The translations under genes and the position numbers were made by a program. This document shows positions 34,688-43,156 of a stretch of 64,000 nucleotides of DNA, in pieces. Under the pieces are notes generated by a model. The model saw nothing but the letters and a program-made list of their open reading frames with translations, was not told the DNA's origin and made no database searches. Position 1 is the stretch's first letter, and each line of letters starts with the position of its first letter. Source of the stretch: Paenibacillus terrigena DSM 21567 (lineage in GTDB: Bacteria > Bacillota > Bacilli > Paenibacillales > Paenibacillaceae); assembly GCF_000374845.1 (NCBI RefSeq), contig NZ_KB895422.1:62001-126000 (forward strand), written 5' to 3'.

Positions 34688-34975
34688 ACAAAAAGGCCTC
34701 CCGCCGCAAGGGACGAGAGACCGTGGTGCCACCCTAATTTATCTGCTGCCAGTCATTCCTCAGCAGCAAATCTTTCGTATTCCGTAACGTGGAACTGACG
34801 GCTGGCATACTAGACCCGGCTTACGCAAGTAAGCTCCATAATCGTTCTGCGCTCAGCACTCCAGGGTCCATTCGGTTCATGTGATACACCGGTTCGCAGC
34901 GAACACCGGCTTTCTGAAGTATCATTCCATCAACTTACTTATCCCTTTCACGGCTTTAAACAAATATTTGCGCTA
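34688..34975 (-). ncRNA. T-box riboswitch (tRNA-Trp responsive) leader of trpS
   Basis: The minus strand holds the antiterminator element AGGGTGGCACCACGG (34735-34721) and, upstream, a stem I region with the specifier sequence GAATGGACC; the codon UGG is at 34870-34868. A terminator (GGTCTCTCG pairing with CGGGAGGCC, then T5) follows. All classic T-box parts are present, and the specifier matches the Trp synthetase downstream. Confidence 0.95.
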
Positions 34976-35039
34976 ATCATAACAATCTGACCCCTAATTG
35001 TCAATCAAGAAGGGACAGACTGTGAACCTAGGTGCACTT

Positions 35040-35068
35040 ATGACTTTACACGGAACATCTGGTATGAT
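35040..35068 (+). promoter_or_regulatory. Possible promoter of the epimerase gene
   Basis: An ATGACT -35-like hexamer (35040-35045), 17-bp spacer and TATGAT (35063-35068), 47 bp before the ATG. The -35 is weak. Confidence 0.4.
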
Positions 35069-35115
35069 GAAGTAGTGAGATGTCGGTTATTATCCATAAA
35101 AGGAGTTGAGCAACT

Positions 35116-36084
35116 ATGTATCAAGTGACGAAAGGCCAGTGGAGCGGACAAGATACATATATATTAAATAGCGATCAGCTTGCCGTTACGCTGCTGCCTG
35201 GGCTTGGAAATAATGTGATTCGAATTTGGGACAAAGTGCTAGAGCGCGATGTACTGCGTAAACCGGAAGAATCAGATTATGAGTTCTACATGCAGAAGCC
35301 TTATCACTTTGGGATTCCTATCCTAATCCCGCCAGGCAGAATTCGTCGAGGCAAATTCGAATATTCTGGCGTACAGTACCAATTCGACCAAAATACAGCG
35401 AACAATAATCATATTCACGGCCTGCATCGTACACAATCTTGGAAGGTTACCGATTTGCAGGAGCAAGATGATTACTGTTCGATTACGACAACCTTCTATA
35501 CGAAAGAAGATCCAAATTGGATCCGTCAATACCCTACCCCATTGAAGCTCGAAGTCGTTCTTGAGCTCCGGGGCACAGAATTGAAGCAGACTTTGCATGT
35601 TCAGAATCTAGGAGAACAATCTGCTCCGTTCGGATATGGCGTTCATACGTGGTTCATGATCGATGGGACTCCAGATCAATGGAATGTACAAGTCCCTGTT
35701 GATGCAATCTATGCATTAGATGAAGAACTGATTACAACAGGCGAAGTCGTATCACTCGGTGAATTTAGCGAATTGCCTAACGGATTGAACTTACAAGGAG
35801 TCAACTTGGATACCGTCTTCCGCGGCACTCAAGATCAACCCTTCGAGGCTCAATTAACGCGCAATGACGGACTCAAGATCAAATATAGCGCAAATCAACC
35901 ATACTTCAAACATTGGGTATTATATACAAAAGGTGAGGCCGATCAATTCATTTGCTTAGAGCCATACACCTGGTTAACCGATGCGCCTAACTCCAAATTC
36001 GGCAGTGATGTTACAGGATTAATCGACATGCAGCCGCAGGAGCAAATTGAGCTCACGATTACACTTGATATCGAACATCCCTAA
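35116..36084 (+). CDS. Aldose 1-epimerase family protein
   Basis: 322 residues of the galactose-mutarotase fold. HIHGLHRTQSW near residue 94 carries a catalytic His of the family, GYGVHTWF near residue 175 the second, and FICLEPYTW the catalytic Glu region. It interconverts alpha and beta anomers of aldoses; the exact sugar is unknown and it could be a YeaD/YihR-like variant. AAAGGAG precedes the ATG. It lies convergent to the DeoR regulator of a sugar cluster and may be functionally related. Confidence 0.85.
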   Translation: MYQVTKGQWSGQDTYILNSDQLAVTLLPGLGNNVIRIWDKVLERDVLRKPEESDYEFYMQKPYHFGIPILIPPGRIRRGKFEYSGVQYQFDQNTANNNHIHGLHRTQSWKVTDLQEQDDYCSITTTFYTKEDPNWIRQYPTPLKLEVVLELRGTELKQTLHVQNLGEQSAPFGYGVHTWFMIDGTPDQWNVQVPVDAIYALDEELITTGEVVSLGEFSELPNGLNLQGVNLDTVFRGTQDQPFEAQLTRNDGLKIKYSANQPYFKHWVLYTKGEADQFICLEPYTWLTDAPNSKFGSDVTGLIDMQPQEQIELTITLDIEHP

Positions 36085-36090
36085 CATAAT

Positions 36091-36147
36091 AAAAAAGCAA
36101 TGCCGGTTTACGCTTTACAGGCGCTAACCATGGCATTGCTTTTTTTG
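36091..36147. terminator. Bidirectional intrinsic terminator
   Basis: AGCAATGCC (36096-36104) pairs with GGCATTGCT (36132-36140), and inner GGTTA with TAACC. A6 is on the left, T8 on the right. It separates the epimerase from the convergent DeoR gene. Confidence 0.85.
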
Positions 36148-36154
36148 ATTCGAA

Positions 36155-36940
36155 TTACATCCCATAAATACGTTGAATGCCTAATTCTTCGAACACAGCA
36201 TCCATCGAAGATTCGAGGGGAGCGTCCGTAACACAAGCGTGCAATTGATCTAGTGGAGCTATCGAGAATAAAGAGGCTTTGTTGACCTTCGTGCGGTCGA
36301 ATACCGCAATTGTATGCTTCGCGCGGCTCATGAGCATTCGCCCTGTCTGTGCCTCGAGCTCAGAATACGTCGTAATCCCCTGCTCCGCAGATATTCCATC
36401 CACTCCAATGAATAACTTCTCGATATTCAAATGAGCGATCGTCTTCTCCGCAAGTGGTCCGCAAAGCTCAAAGCTCTTATTCCGCATAACCCCTCCGACG
36501 ACAACGACTTGAATCCCTTCGCTATCCGCAAGTTCCATCGCGATATTGACGGCATTCGTGACGACGGTTACGCCATGGCGCTGCTTCAATTCCCGCGCAA
36601 TCAGGAACGTTGTCGTGCCACCTGTCAGACAAATGCTGTCTCCTTCTTCAATCAGCTCAACAGCTTTGCGGGCAATGGCTTCCTTCTCGAGCCACAAATG
36701 CTGCTTCTTCTCTGCAAAAGGCATTTCACGGATAGGGGAGATCCCATCGAATAGTGCCCCACCAATCGTACGTATAATTTCACCTTTGCGATCAAGCAGA
36801 TCGAGATCTCGACGCGCCGTTGCCTCAGAGCAGTCGAACTGATCAATAATTTCCTGTATCGTGATACGACCTTGTTGTTTCAACAATTGCAACATTTGTT
36901 GTCTTCGTTGCTCGCCTTTGGAAGGGTTCAAGCCTGCCAT
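36155..36940 (-). CDS. DeoR/GlpR-family transcriptional repressor
   Basis: 261 residues from the ATG at 36940. The N-terminal winged helix-turn-helix contains ITIQEIIDQFDCSEATARRDLDLL, and the C-terminal sensor domain has the LTGGTTTFLIARELK and VVVGGVMRNKSFELCGP motifs that bind sugar phosphates. It probably represses the adjacent isomerase and the divergent aldolase/kinase genes. A perfect 6-bp palindrome with a 3-bp gap in the divergent promoter (38070-38084) is a candidate operator. It is downstream of and co-oriented with the SIS gene. Confidence 0.9.
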   Translation of the reverse strand: MAGLNPSKGEQRRQQMLQLLKQQGRITIQEIIDQFDCSEATARRDLDLLDRKGEIIRTIGGALFDGISPIREMPFAEKKQHLWLEKEAIARKAVELIEEGDSICLTGGTTTFLIARELKQRHGVTVVTNAVNIAMELADSEGIQVVVVGGVMRNKSFELCGPLAEKTIAHLNIEKLFIGVDGISAEQGITTYSELEAQTGRMLMSRAKHTIAVFDRTKVNKASLFSIAPLDQLHACVTDAPLESSMDAVFEELGIQRIYGM

Positions 36941-36959
36941 CAATTATCACACCTACTAT

Positions 36960-38018
36960 TTATATTTCTACGAATTGCGTAAGATTGCGTGGATCATCCG
37001 GATTAAGTCCTAATTTCATCGCTGTATAGTAGCCATTATACTGAATCCATGGTAAGTATAGCACACTTCTTGCTTCATCGCTAAGCGATTGTCCACCTGT
37101 TTCAAGTACAAGATCAGCAAAAGTGGTATCGCTTCCTGCAGCTGCCGTAATGATCACGACAGTTGCACCGTAGCCTTTCATTTCACGAGCGACTTTAAGC
37201 TCGAACTCACGTGCAGACTCCGACAACATCAATACAACTTGCGAGCCAGGTTCGATAATGGATTTCGGGCCGTGACGGAACTCAAGCGTACCGTAAGCCT
37301 CTGTCCATGTGCAAGTCATCTCTTTCAATTTCAAGCACGCTTCAAGTGCAAGTCCACCAAAGGCACCCATACCAAGGAAGACTGTACGGGAGAATTCATG
37401 GGTCTGAACCCAATCTTTCATGACATCATCGGCTTTTTTGACAAGAGCTGCATCAAGGGCCAACACTTGCTCAAGTTCAGCCATCAATTCTGGTTTGCCT
37501 GCCACAAGAGCAATCGCTGCTTGCATCATGAATGTCATACTGCTAAGCGATTTCGTCATGACGGTACTTTTTTCTTTTCCTAATGGAGATAGAAGACAAT
37601 CCGTCATTTGCGCCATTCTACTCGTCTCGTGACATGTGATACCGCAATGATCCCAGTTCGCAACGTCTTTGAACGAATCCAGAGCAATGATCACTTCATG
37701 AGATTCACCAGAACGAGATACCCCTACAATAAGAAGCTTCTTATTCACATTCAATGTCTGTTCACGGAACAAGAAGATGTCGGAGGATGGATACGCTGCC
37801 GCACTGCGTCCTGTCCATTTGCGGTAAGTAGCAGCCATTGTAAGCGCTTGATAGTAGGACGAACCTGATCCGATGAAAATAACTTCCTCGTACTTCTCAT
37901 TTCCTATATATTGGGCCACCCAATCTTTCTGCTGTTGCAATTGTTCCCATGCTGCATTTAAAGCTTCGGCTTGAGCACTAATTTCCGTATACGTAAGTTC
38001 ACCTGCACCAATTGACAC
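36960..38018 (-). CDS. agaS: SIS-domain sugar isomerase/deaminase (AgaS-like)
   Basis: 352 residues from a GTG preceded by AAAGGAGG. There are two SIS domains: GSGSSYYQAL and SRSGES (near residues 50 and 99) in the first, and LEFRHGPKSII near residue 237 in the second. This matches AgaS-type ketose/aldose isomerases, which deaminate and isomerise galactosamine-6-phosphate to tagatose-6-phosphate, but other SIS enzymes (fructosamine deglycase, GlmS-like) look similar. The partner aldolase and kinase support the tagatose-6-phosphate route. Confidence 0.75.
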   Translation of the reverse strand: MSIGAGELTYTEISAQAEALNAAWEQLQQQKDWVAQYIGNEKYEEVIFIGSGSSYYQALTMAATYRKWTGRSAAAYPSSDIFLFREQTLNVNKKLLIVGVSRSGESHEVIIALDSFKDVANWDHCGITCHETSRMAQMTDCLLSPLGKEKSTVMTKSLSSMTFMMQAAIALVAGKPELMAELEQVLALDAALVKKADDVMKDWVQTHEFSRTVFLGMGAFGGLALEACLKLKEMTCTWTEAYGTLEFRHGPKSIIEPGSQVVLMLSESAREFELKVAREMKGYGATVVIITAAAGSDTTFADLVLETGGQSLSDEARSVLYLPWIQYNGYYTAMKLGLNPDDPRNLTQFVEI

Positions 38019-38069
38019 TGTTAAAGTCCTCCTTTATAATCGAGTTAATGAAATTATAAATCATATTTT

Positions 38070-38084
38070 TGATTGTTTCAATCA
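38070..38084. promoter_or_regulatory. Candidate operator of the divergent sugar cluster
   Basis: A perfect inverted repeat TGATTG-TTT-CAATCA in the 88-bp divergent promoter region, between the SIS and aldolase genes. Its position suits binding by the DeoR-family repressor encoded next door. It is about 20 bp upstream of the aldolase start, overlapping the expected promoter. Confidence 0.45.
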
Positions 38085-38106
38085 TTTTATTGGGAGGGTT
38101 TTGGAA

Positions 38107-38979
38107 ATGGGTCATTTGATATCATCAACAAGAATGCTTGAAGTCGCGCGGGCAAACGGATACGGTGTTACAGCCTTCAATGTCCATACATTAGAAATGC
38201 TGCAAGCCGTCGTCGAAGCAGCTGAGGAAGCACAAGCTCCACTCATTCTTCAGACAACGGTAGGAACAGTAAAACACTTAGGACCGGAATATATCGTAGC
38301 TGCTGCACAAGTCGCTGCCAAGCAGTCTTCCATCCCGATTGCACTGCATTTAGACCATTGTACGGACTATGAATTGCTTGTCCAATGTATTCGTGCAGGC
38401 TATACTTCCGTGATGATCGATGCGTCCATGCATCCATTCGAAGAGAACGTTCGTCGTACGGCTGAAGTGGTACGTGTTGCTCGTGCAGCAGGTGTGAATG
38501 TCGAAGCTGAGCTGGGCAAAGTCGGCGGCGTTGAAGATGACATTATCGTCAGTGAAGAAGATGCACGCCTTGCAGATCCTAACGAATGTGTGGAATTTGT
38601 AGAACGGACGGGTGTAGCTACTTTTGCACCAGCGATCGGTACAGCGCATGGCATTTACAAAGGTGAGCCGAATATCGCATTCCATAAACTTGAGCAAATT
38701 TATAATCTCGTTCAAGTTCCACTTGTCCTGCATGGCGGTTCCGGTATCCCTGCTGAGCAAGTGAAACGCTGTGTCGCGCTGGGTATGGGTAAAATGAATG
38801 TTGCAACTGAACTGCGTATTGCATTCTCCGATGCGATCAAGCATATTTTCGAACAGAATCCTAATGAAAATGATCCTCGTAAATATATGGTTCCAGCAAA
38901 ACAAGCAGTGAAGAAATTAGCTCTCGAGAAAATGCAGCTTACAGGTTGTGTAGGACGGGCGAAAGATGTCTATATCTAA
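38107..38979 (+). CDS. Class II ketose-bisphosphate aldolase (tagatose- or fructose-1,6-bisphosphate)
   Basis: 290 residues from the ATG at 38107, after GGGAGGG at 38093-38099. Class II signatures are LHLDHCTDYE (Zn-binding His, catalytic Asp, near residue 80), EAELGKVGG (near 132) and VLHGGSGIP (near 207). The size and sequence fit GatY/KbaY-type tagatose-1,6-bisphosphate aldolase as well as FbaA. It splits the bisphosphate into DHAP and glyceraldehyde-3-phosphate. The gene overlaps the following kinase by 14 bp. Confidence 0.85.
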   Translation: MGHLISSTRMLEVARANGYGVTAFNVHTLEMLQAVVEAAEEAQAPLILQTTVGTVKHLGPEYIVAAAQVAAKQSSIPIALHLDHCTDYELLVQCIRAGYTSVMIDASMHPFEENVRRTAEVVRVARAAGVNVEAELGKVGGVEDDIIVSEEDARLADPNECVEFVERTGVATFAPAIGTAHGIYKGEPNIAFHKLEQIYNLVQVPLVLHGGSGIPAEQVKRCVALGMGKMNVATELRIAFSDAIKHIFEQNPNENDPRKYMVPAKQAVKKLALEKMQLTGCVGRAKDVYI

Positions 38980-39946
38980 TCCCAATATGAATTCACAAAT
39001 TGTGACCGTGACATTAAATGCAGCGATTGATAAGACTTACACGGTACCTCAATTTAATCTGAATTATGCCTATCGCGTGAATGAAATGGTAGCGACTGCT
39101 GGCGGCAAAGGAATTAATGTTGCCAGGGTCGCTTCGACCTTACAGCAGCCTGTTATTGCATCTGGTTTTGTTGCAGGTTCCCAAGGACGTTTCATTACGG
39201 AGGGACTGAATCAAGAAGGAATTACACATGATTTTGTTGAGGTTCCGGGCGAGTCGCGAGTATGTATCACCATCTTAGACCCTGCCAGACCCAATGAACA
39301 GACGGAGCTTCTCGAGCCTGGGCCGCGAATTACGCCAGACGCGATTGATGCGTTGTCGTTGAAATTGCAAGAGCTCGCGAAGACTTCTACCTGCATGGCT
39401 TTCTCAGGAAGCTTGCCGATGGGTTGTCCTACGGACACCTACGCTAGACTCATTCGGGATGTGAGGACCAGTAATCCGGATCTTCGGATTGTACTCGACG
39501 CAAGCGGTGATGCCCTCGTCGCTGGACTCGAAGCGAAGCCTTTCCTCATCAAACCCAATGAACATGAAATTGAGAAGCTTGTCGGCAAAAGCATCCAGTC
39601 GCCTGATGAACTGCACGAGTGCATTCTCTCATTAATGGCTGACGGCGTCGCTTGTGTCGTCGTGTCTCTAGGAAAAGACGGGGCGATTGCTGGCTATGAA
39701 GGCAAGCTATACCGCGTCACCTTCCCACCGCTCGAGATTGTAAATCCCGTCGGAAGCGGCGACTCCATGGTCAGCGGTATGATAATTGCCCTAGAACGTG
39801 GCTATAGCATTGAAGATACGCTGCGACTAGGCTCTGCGTGCGGCAGTGCAAATGCGCTCATGATTGGTGCTGGCTCTGTTCAACCGATAGATGTCGAGCG
39901 ATTGTTCGCGAATGTCCACGTCGAAGTAATTCCTGTTGAAGGCTAG
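38966..39946 (+). CDS. PfkB-family 1-phosphofructokinase / tagatose-6-phosphate kinase
   Basis: 326 residues. The VTVTLNAAIDKTY N-terminus, the GGKGINVARV motif near residue 48 and the NPVGSGDSMVSG signature (catalytic Asp near 262) define the LacC/FruK branch of the PfkB family. It phosphorylates a ketose phosphate to the 1,6-bisphosphate used by the aldolase. The start at 38966 lies inside the aldolase gene; an ATG at 38987 is possible but has no ribosome site. Confidence 0.85.
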   Translation: MSISNPNMNSQIVTVTLNAAIDKTYTVPQFNLNYAYRVNEMVATAGGKGINVARVASTLQQPVIASGFVAGSQGRFITEGLNQEGITHDFVEVPGESRVCITILDPARPNEQTELLEPGPRITPDAIDALSLKLQELAKTSTCMAFSGSLPMGCPTDTYARLIRDVRTSNPDLRIVLDASGDALVAGLEAKPFLIKPNEHEIEKLVGKSIQSPDELHECILSLMADGVACVVVSLGKDGAIAGYEGKLYRVTFPPLEIVNPVGSGDSMVSGMIIALERGYSIEDTLRLGSACGSANALMIGAGSVQPIDVERLFANVHVEVIPVEG

Positions 39947-39954
39947 AATATAAT

Positions 39955-39995
39955 AGAACACCTCCAGAATTGATGTTCGATTCTGGAGGTGTTCT
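39955..39995. terminator. Bidirectional intrinsic terminator
   Basis: A perfect 16-bp stem (39955-39970 with 39980-39995), 9-nt loop, then a T-rich run to the right. It is between the kinase and the convergent 136-aa gene. Confidence 0.85.
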
Positions 39996-40037
39996 TCATT
40001 TTTGTACGTATGCGAATCACGAATTAAAATTAAATAA

Positions 40038-40448
40038 TTATGAGTCCAAGTTCGATCCTGCATACACATTCGTATTACGTTGGTTCATTCGAATCATGAC
40101 GTTCGCCATATTGTAATGCGATTCAAATTGTGCGCTTGCGATAAGCATCTGTTGGCGAATTGTAAAATCGAAACAAATTTCTCCGTGGGTCCAGCCCTTC
40201 TTGAAGTTCAAAGCCTCAATAGCCATATTGCGGAATGCTCTCTGCTGTGATGCATCTAGGCCCTTAGAAGGTCTACTCCCAGTGCTTTCGATACAATCAA
40301 TTGGATTATGACGTATGCCAAATTTACCAATTGTATTGTTTCGAATTTGAAGGAATAATGTTCCCGAAGTTAAGGTACCTAGCTCCTCACCCAGTTCTTT
40401 AAACGCCATGTCTGTCTGTCTAGCAAGAGAAATTTGTTCTAAATTCAA
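40038..40448 (-). CDS. Conserved hypothetical protein, 136 aa (lineage-restricted)
   Basis: Starts at a TTG with GGGAGG upstream. The sequence contains FLQIRNNTIGKFGIRHNP near residue 32, a polar middle, then an NFKKGWTHGEICFDFTIRQ segment and a final helix. It has no membrane span and no recognised catalytic motif. I recall similar Paenibacillus proteins sometimes labelled O-methyltransferase, but no SAM-binding motif is visible, so that label is unsupported. Monocistronic. Confidence 0.6.
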   Translation of the reverse strand: MNLEQISLARQTDMAFKELGEELGTLTSGTLFLQIRNNTIGKFGIRHNPIDCIESTGSRPSKGLDASQQRAFRNMAIEALNFKKGWTHGEICFDFTIRQQMLIASAQFESHYNMANVMIRMNQRNTNVYAGSNLDS

Positions 40449-40647
40449 TTAATTCCCTCCCATTCTGTTGTCAGTTTAGGTCATAATTTGTAGGACTTAT
40501 TCCTCATTATACGGAAGGATTTTCCTTTTTACAACAATTTAATACAAAATATTGGAATATATTTTAAATTGTGCAAATCGTTCTTATAGACCATTTCTGA
40601 ATTGACTGATATAATATGGATTAATCTTCCCATAAAGGAGCGTTCAT

Positions 40648-41907
40648 ATGAACTGGTTCCATTCTCTATCTTTTAAGCTTAAATTGCTAATTGGCTGTTA
40701 CACGCTTGTAGGTATTTTCTCCCTTGCGACAATTATCCTACTCCTGACAGCGGGCGGTTCATTTATTCCCGGATTGATCGTCATTGTTGTGTTGGTCGCA
40801 GCTAGCTATCCGCTCATCAATTGGCTGGAACAGTTATTAACAGAACCGATTGTGAACATCTCTCGTGTTGCATTGAACATTTCCAAAGGGGACTTCTCCA
40901 CCAAAATCAACGTATCATCGAATGATGCACTAGGACAATTAGGGCATTCGTTCAACAGTATGATCGATAAATTGAAAGAAATCCTGAATGATACATCGAA
41001 TATTTCCCGACTCGTCGCTGACGCAAGCCGAGATATCTACTATAAGAACAACAACATGAAGCTTGTTATGGAACAAGTCGCATCCTCTTCCAATGAGCTT
41101 GCAACAGGCGCATCGGAGATTTCGGAAGATGTCGCATCCGTATCGGAATCCATCAAGGATATCGAGAGCAAAGTCGAAGCTTATGCCCACTCGACCAAAG
41201 CGATGAATAATCGCTCCGAGCAGACGATCCAGCTCGTCGAGAAAGGTCGAAGCGCTGTCGAAAGCCAGAGCCACGGCATGGAGAAAAATATTGAAGCGAC
41301 AGCAAATGTTGCGATGACGATAGAAGAATTGGCGAAGCAAGCCGATGGGATTACGAAAATTACGAGGACGATCTCTGAAATTGCTGAGCAGACGAATTTG
41401 CTGTCCTTGAACGCTTCAATAGAAGCCGCTCGTGCTGGTGAGCACGGTAAAGGATTCGCGGTTGTTGCTCAGGAAGTACGCAAACTGGCTGAAGAATCCT
41501 CCGCATCGACGAAAGAAGTCTTCCTACTCGTTCGCGGTATTGAGCAAGGTATTAAGAAAGCGATCACAAATATTCAGACGAATGAAAATATTGTTCAAAT
41601 TCAGACCGAACTCATTCGTGAAACCGAGCGCGTATTCGCAGAGATTGTGAACAGTGTCAGGTTCATTACAGAAGAAATTTATAACTTCTCCAAAGAAAGC
41701 GATGTCATGCTTGAAGGTGCACAGAAAATCTCAAGCACGATTGAGAACATATCGGCTATTACGCAACAATCTGCAGCTGGAACAGAGCAGGTCTCAGCTT
41801 CCATGAATGAACAGATCCAATCGGTTCTCGCCATGGTTGAGCAGACAGAGAAGATGCAGCAAGTCGTTGTTCAGTTGCAACGAACGATTTCCGTCTTTAA
41901 ACTCTAA
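40648..41907 (+). CDS. Methyl-accepting chemotaxis-type signal transducer without extracellular sensor
   Basis: 419 residues. Two membrane helices (about 12-36 and 40-65) are nearly back to back, leaving no extracellular ligand domain. A HAMP domain follows (about 68-120), and then a coiled-coil signalling domain with the hairpin tip [21 protein letters not shown] around residues 245-265. It lacks a CheR-binding pentapeptide at the C-terminus. It can contact CheA/CheW but must sense an intracellular or membrane-derived signal. AAAGGAG precedes the ATG. Confidence 0.88.
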   Translation: MNWFHSLSFKLKLLIGCYTLVGIFSLATIILLLTAGGSFIPGLIVIVVLVAASYPLINWLEQLLTEPIVNISRVALNISKGDFSTKINVSSNDALGQLGHSFNSMIDKLKEILNDTSNISRLVADASRDIYYKNNNMKLVMEQVASSSNELATGASEISEDVASVSESIKDIESKVEAYAHSTKAMNNRSEQTIQLVEKGRSAVESQSHGMEKNIEATANVAMTIEELAKQADGITKITRTISEIAEQTNLLSLNASIEAARAGEHGKGFAVVAQEVRKLAEESSASTKEVFLLVRGIEQGIKKAITNIQTNENIVQIQTELIRETERVFAEIVNSVRFITEEIYNFSKESDVMLEGAQKISSTIENISAITQQSAAGTEQVSASMNEQIQSVLAMVEQTEKMQQVVVQLQRTISVFKL

Positions 41908-41923
41908 TACATACATACGAATG

Positions 41924-41952
41924 AACAGGACTGAACTTCAGTCCTGTTTTTT
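41924..41952 (+). terminator. Intrinsic terminator of the chemoreceptor gene
   Basis: An 11-bp perfect stem (41924-41934 with 41938-41948) followed by T6. Confidence 0.85.
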
Positions 41953-41983
41953 CAAATCAAATTATAGAAATGAGGCACCTTAG

Positions 41984-42484
41984 ATGAAAACACATTATGA
42001 AATTGTAGATGCAGCCTTAGCTGATCTGGATCGTATTGTTGAAATTTACAACTCCACCATAGCGGGACGCATGGTGACGGCGGATCTTGACCCCGTCACT
42101 GTGGAGAGCCGTATGACATGGTTCGATGAGCATTCACCAGATTTCCGCCCTCTGTGGGTTTTGAAACAGGATGGGCGAATTGCAGCATGGTTAAGCTTCC
42201 AATCCTTCTATGGCCGTCCAGCATACAATGCAACAGCTGAGATTAGCATCTATATTGCTGAGGAATACCGAGGGCAAGGGATCGGAAATCTCCTCATTCA
42301 ACGGGCGATTGAAGCATGTCCAAGGCTTGATATCTACACCTTGTTAGGGTTCGTATTCGGTCATAATGAACCTAGCTTGGCACTGCTTCGCAAGTTCGGT
42401 TTTGAGGCTTGGGGAACCTTGCCGCAGGTAGCGAATTTGGACGGGATCGAGCGTGATCTGGTGATCGTGGGGAGAAGAATTTAA
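41984..42484 (+). CDS. GNAT acetyltransferase, phosphinothricin-acetyltransferase type
   Basis: 166 residues of the PAT/YncA-type GNAT group: [20 protein letters not shown] near residues 85-104 is the acetyl-CoA loop, and [20 protein letters not shown] near 122 is the conserved C-terminal region. It acetylates an amino group of a small molecule such as phosphinothricin or methionine sulfoximine; the substrate is unknown. It ends at the palindromic element. Confidence 0.85.
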   Translation: MKTHYEIVDAALADLDRIVEIYNSTIAGRMVTADLDPVTVESRMTWFDEHSPDFRPLWVLKQDGRIAAWLSFQSFYGRPAYNATAEISIYIAEEYRGQGIGNLLIQRAIEACPRLDIYTLLGFVFGHNEPSLALLRKFGFEAWGTLPQVANLDGIERDLVIVGRRI

Positions 42485-42665
42485 ATCGAGAGTGTGAGCT
42501 ATTGGGCATCCCATAGGGGAAGTGAGGGACTCCTTCCGGTCGCTTCTTGTCCGCCATTTACTTTGATGAGATAGAAGGCGGTAAATGGCTCCCAAAGAGC
42601 GAACGCAGGCTCCTACACGAGTTCCCTCCCTTCCCTTTCATGCCCTTTAGCTCACAAGAGATTTA
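42482..42665. repeat. 184-bp near-palindromic intergenic element
   Basis: The ends TAAATC...TGTGAGCTATTGGGCATC and, inverted, TAAATC...TGTGAGCTAAAGGGCATG pair along roughly 50 bases with small gaps, and an inner pair GCCATTTAC/GTAAATGGC (42553-42561, 42580-42588) closes a second stem. It starts at the stop codon of the GNAT gene and has no ORF, so it could fold into one long hairpin. No flanking duplication is evident. Confidence 0.7.
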
Positions 42666-42696
42666 AATTCTTCTCCGAAGTAGAGGAAGTAGGGAA

Positions 42697-42733
42697 AAGT
42701 AAAGGAGGCAGCGACCACGCTGCCTCCTTTTTG
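42697..42733. terminator. Strong hairpin terminator
   Basis: A 13-bp perfect stem (42701-42713 with 42718-42730), ACCA loop, T5 to the right and a T-rich tail on the minus strand. It serves the minus-strand GNAT gene and possibly transcripts leaving the palindromic element. Confidence 0.8.
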
Positions 42734-42738
42734 TTTAA

Positions 42739-43152
42739 TTAATACCTCTTATACATGCCCACAGAACGAGGAGCCGTATGAGCAAAACCATATTTCTGAT
42801 ATAACTGATCCGCTGGAACATCTGCGATCAGACTCACATAGGAGTCCTTCGGTGCATACGTATCCAAGTAATTCATGAGCTCAGCCATTATCGTTTTGCC
42901 ATAGCCTTTTCCTTGGTATGCTGGGTCCACGGCAATATCTACGATTTGATAAAAACAACCGCAATCACCAATGATCCTTCCCATTCCTATAAGCTGTTTA
43001 TCCGCATTTCTCAACGATACGGCGAAGACGGAGTTTTGCAGTCCGATCTTCGCACCTTCTATACTTTTCGGACTTAGTCCTGCTGTGACGCGGAGTGCCA
43101 TATATTCATCTGCATCTGGTACCTGATGAATGACATCGATAGAAGGATTCAT
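42739..43152 (-). CDS. GNAT acetyltransferase, 137 aa
   Basis: A compact GNAT domain: ALRVTAGLSPKS near the N-terminus, the acetyl-CoA loop VDPAYQGKGYGKTIM near residue 75 and a DVPADQLYQKYGF C-terminal motif. These features match the small YkkB/YvbK-like acetyltransferases. Substrate unknown. It starts 4 bp after pepF, so the two are probably co-transcribed. Confidence 0.85.
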   Translation of the reverse strand: MNPSIDVIHQVPDADEYMALRVTAGLSPKSIEGAKIGLQNSVFAVSLRNADKQLIGMGRIIGDCGCFYQIVDIAVDPAYQGKGYGKTIMAELMNYLDTYAPKDSYVSLIADVPADQLYQKYGFAHTAPRSVGMYKRY

Positions 43153-43156
43153 AGGC

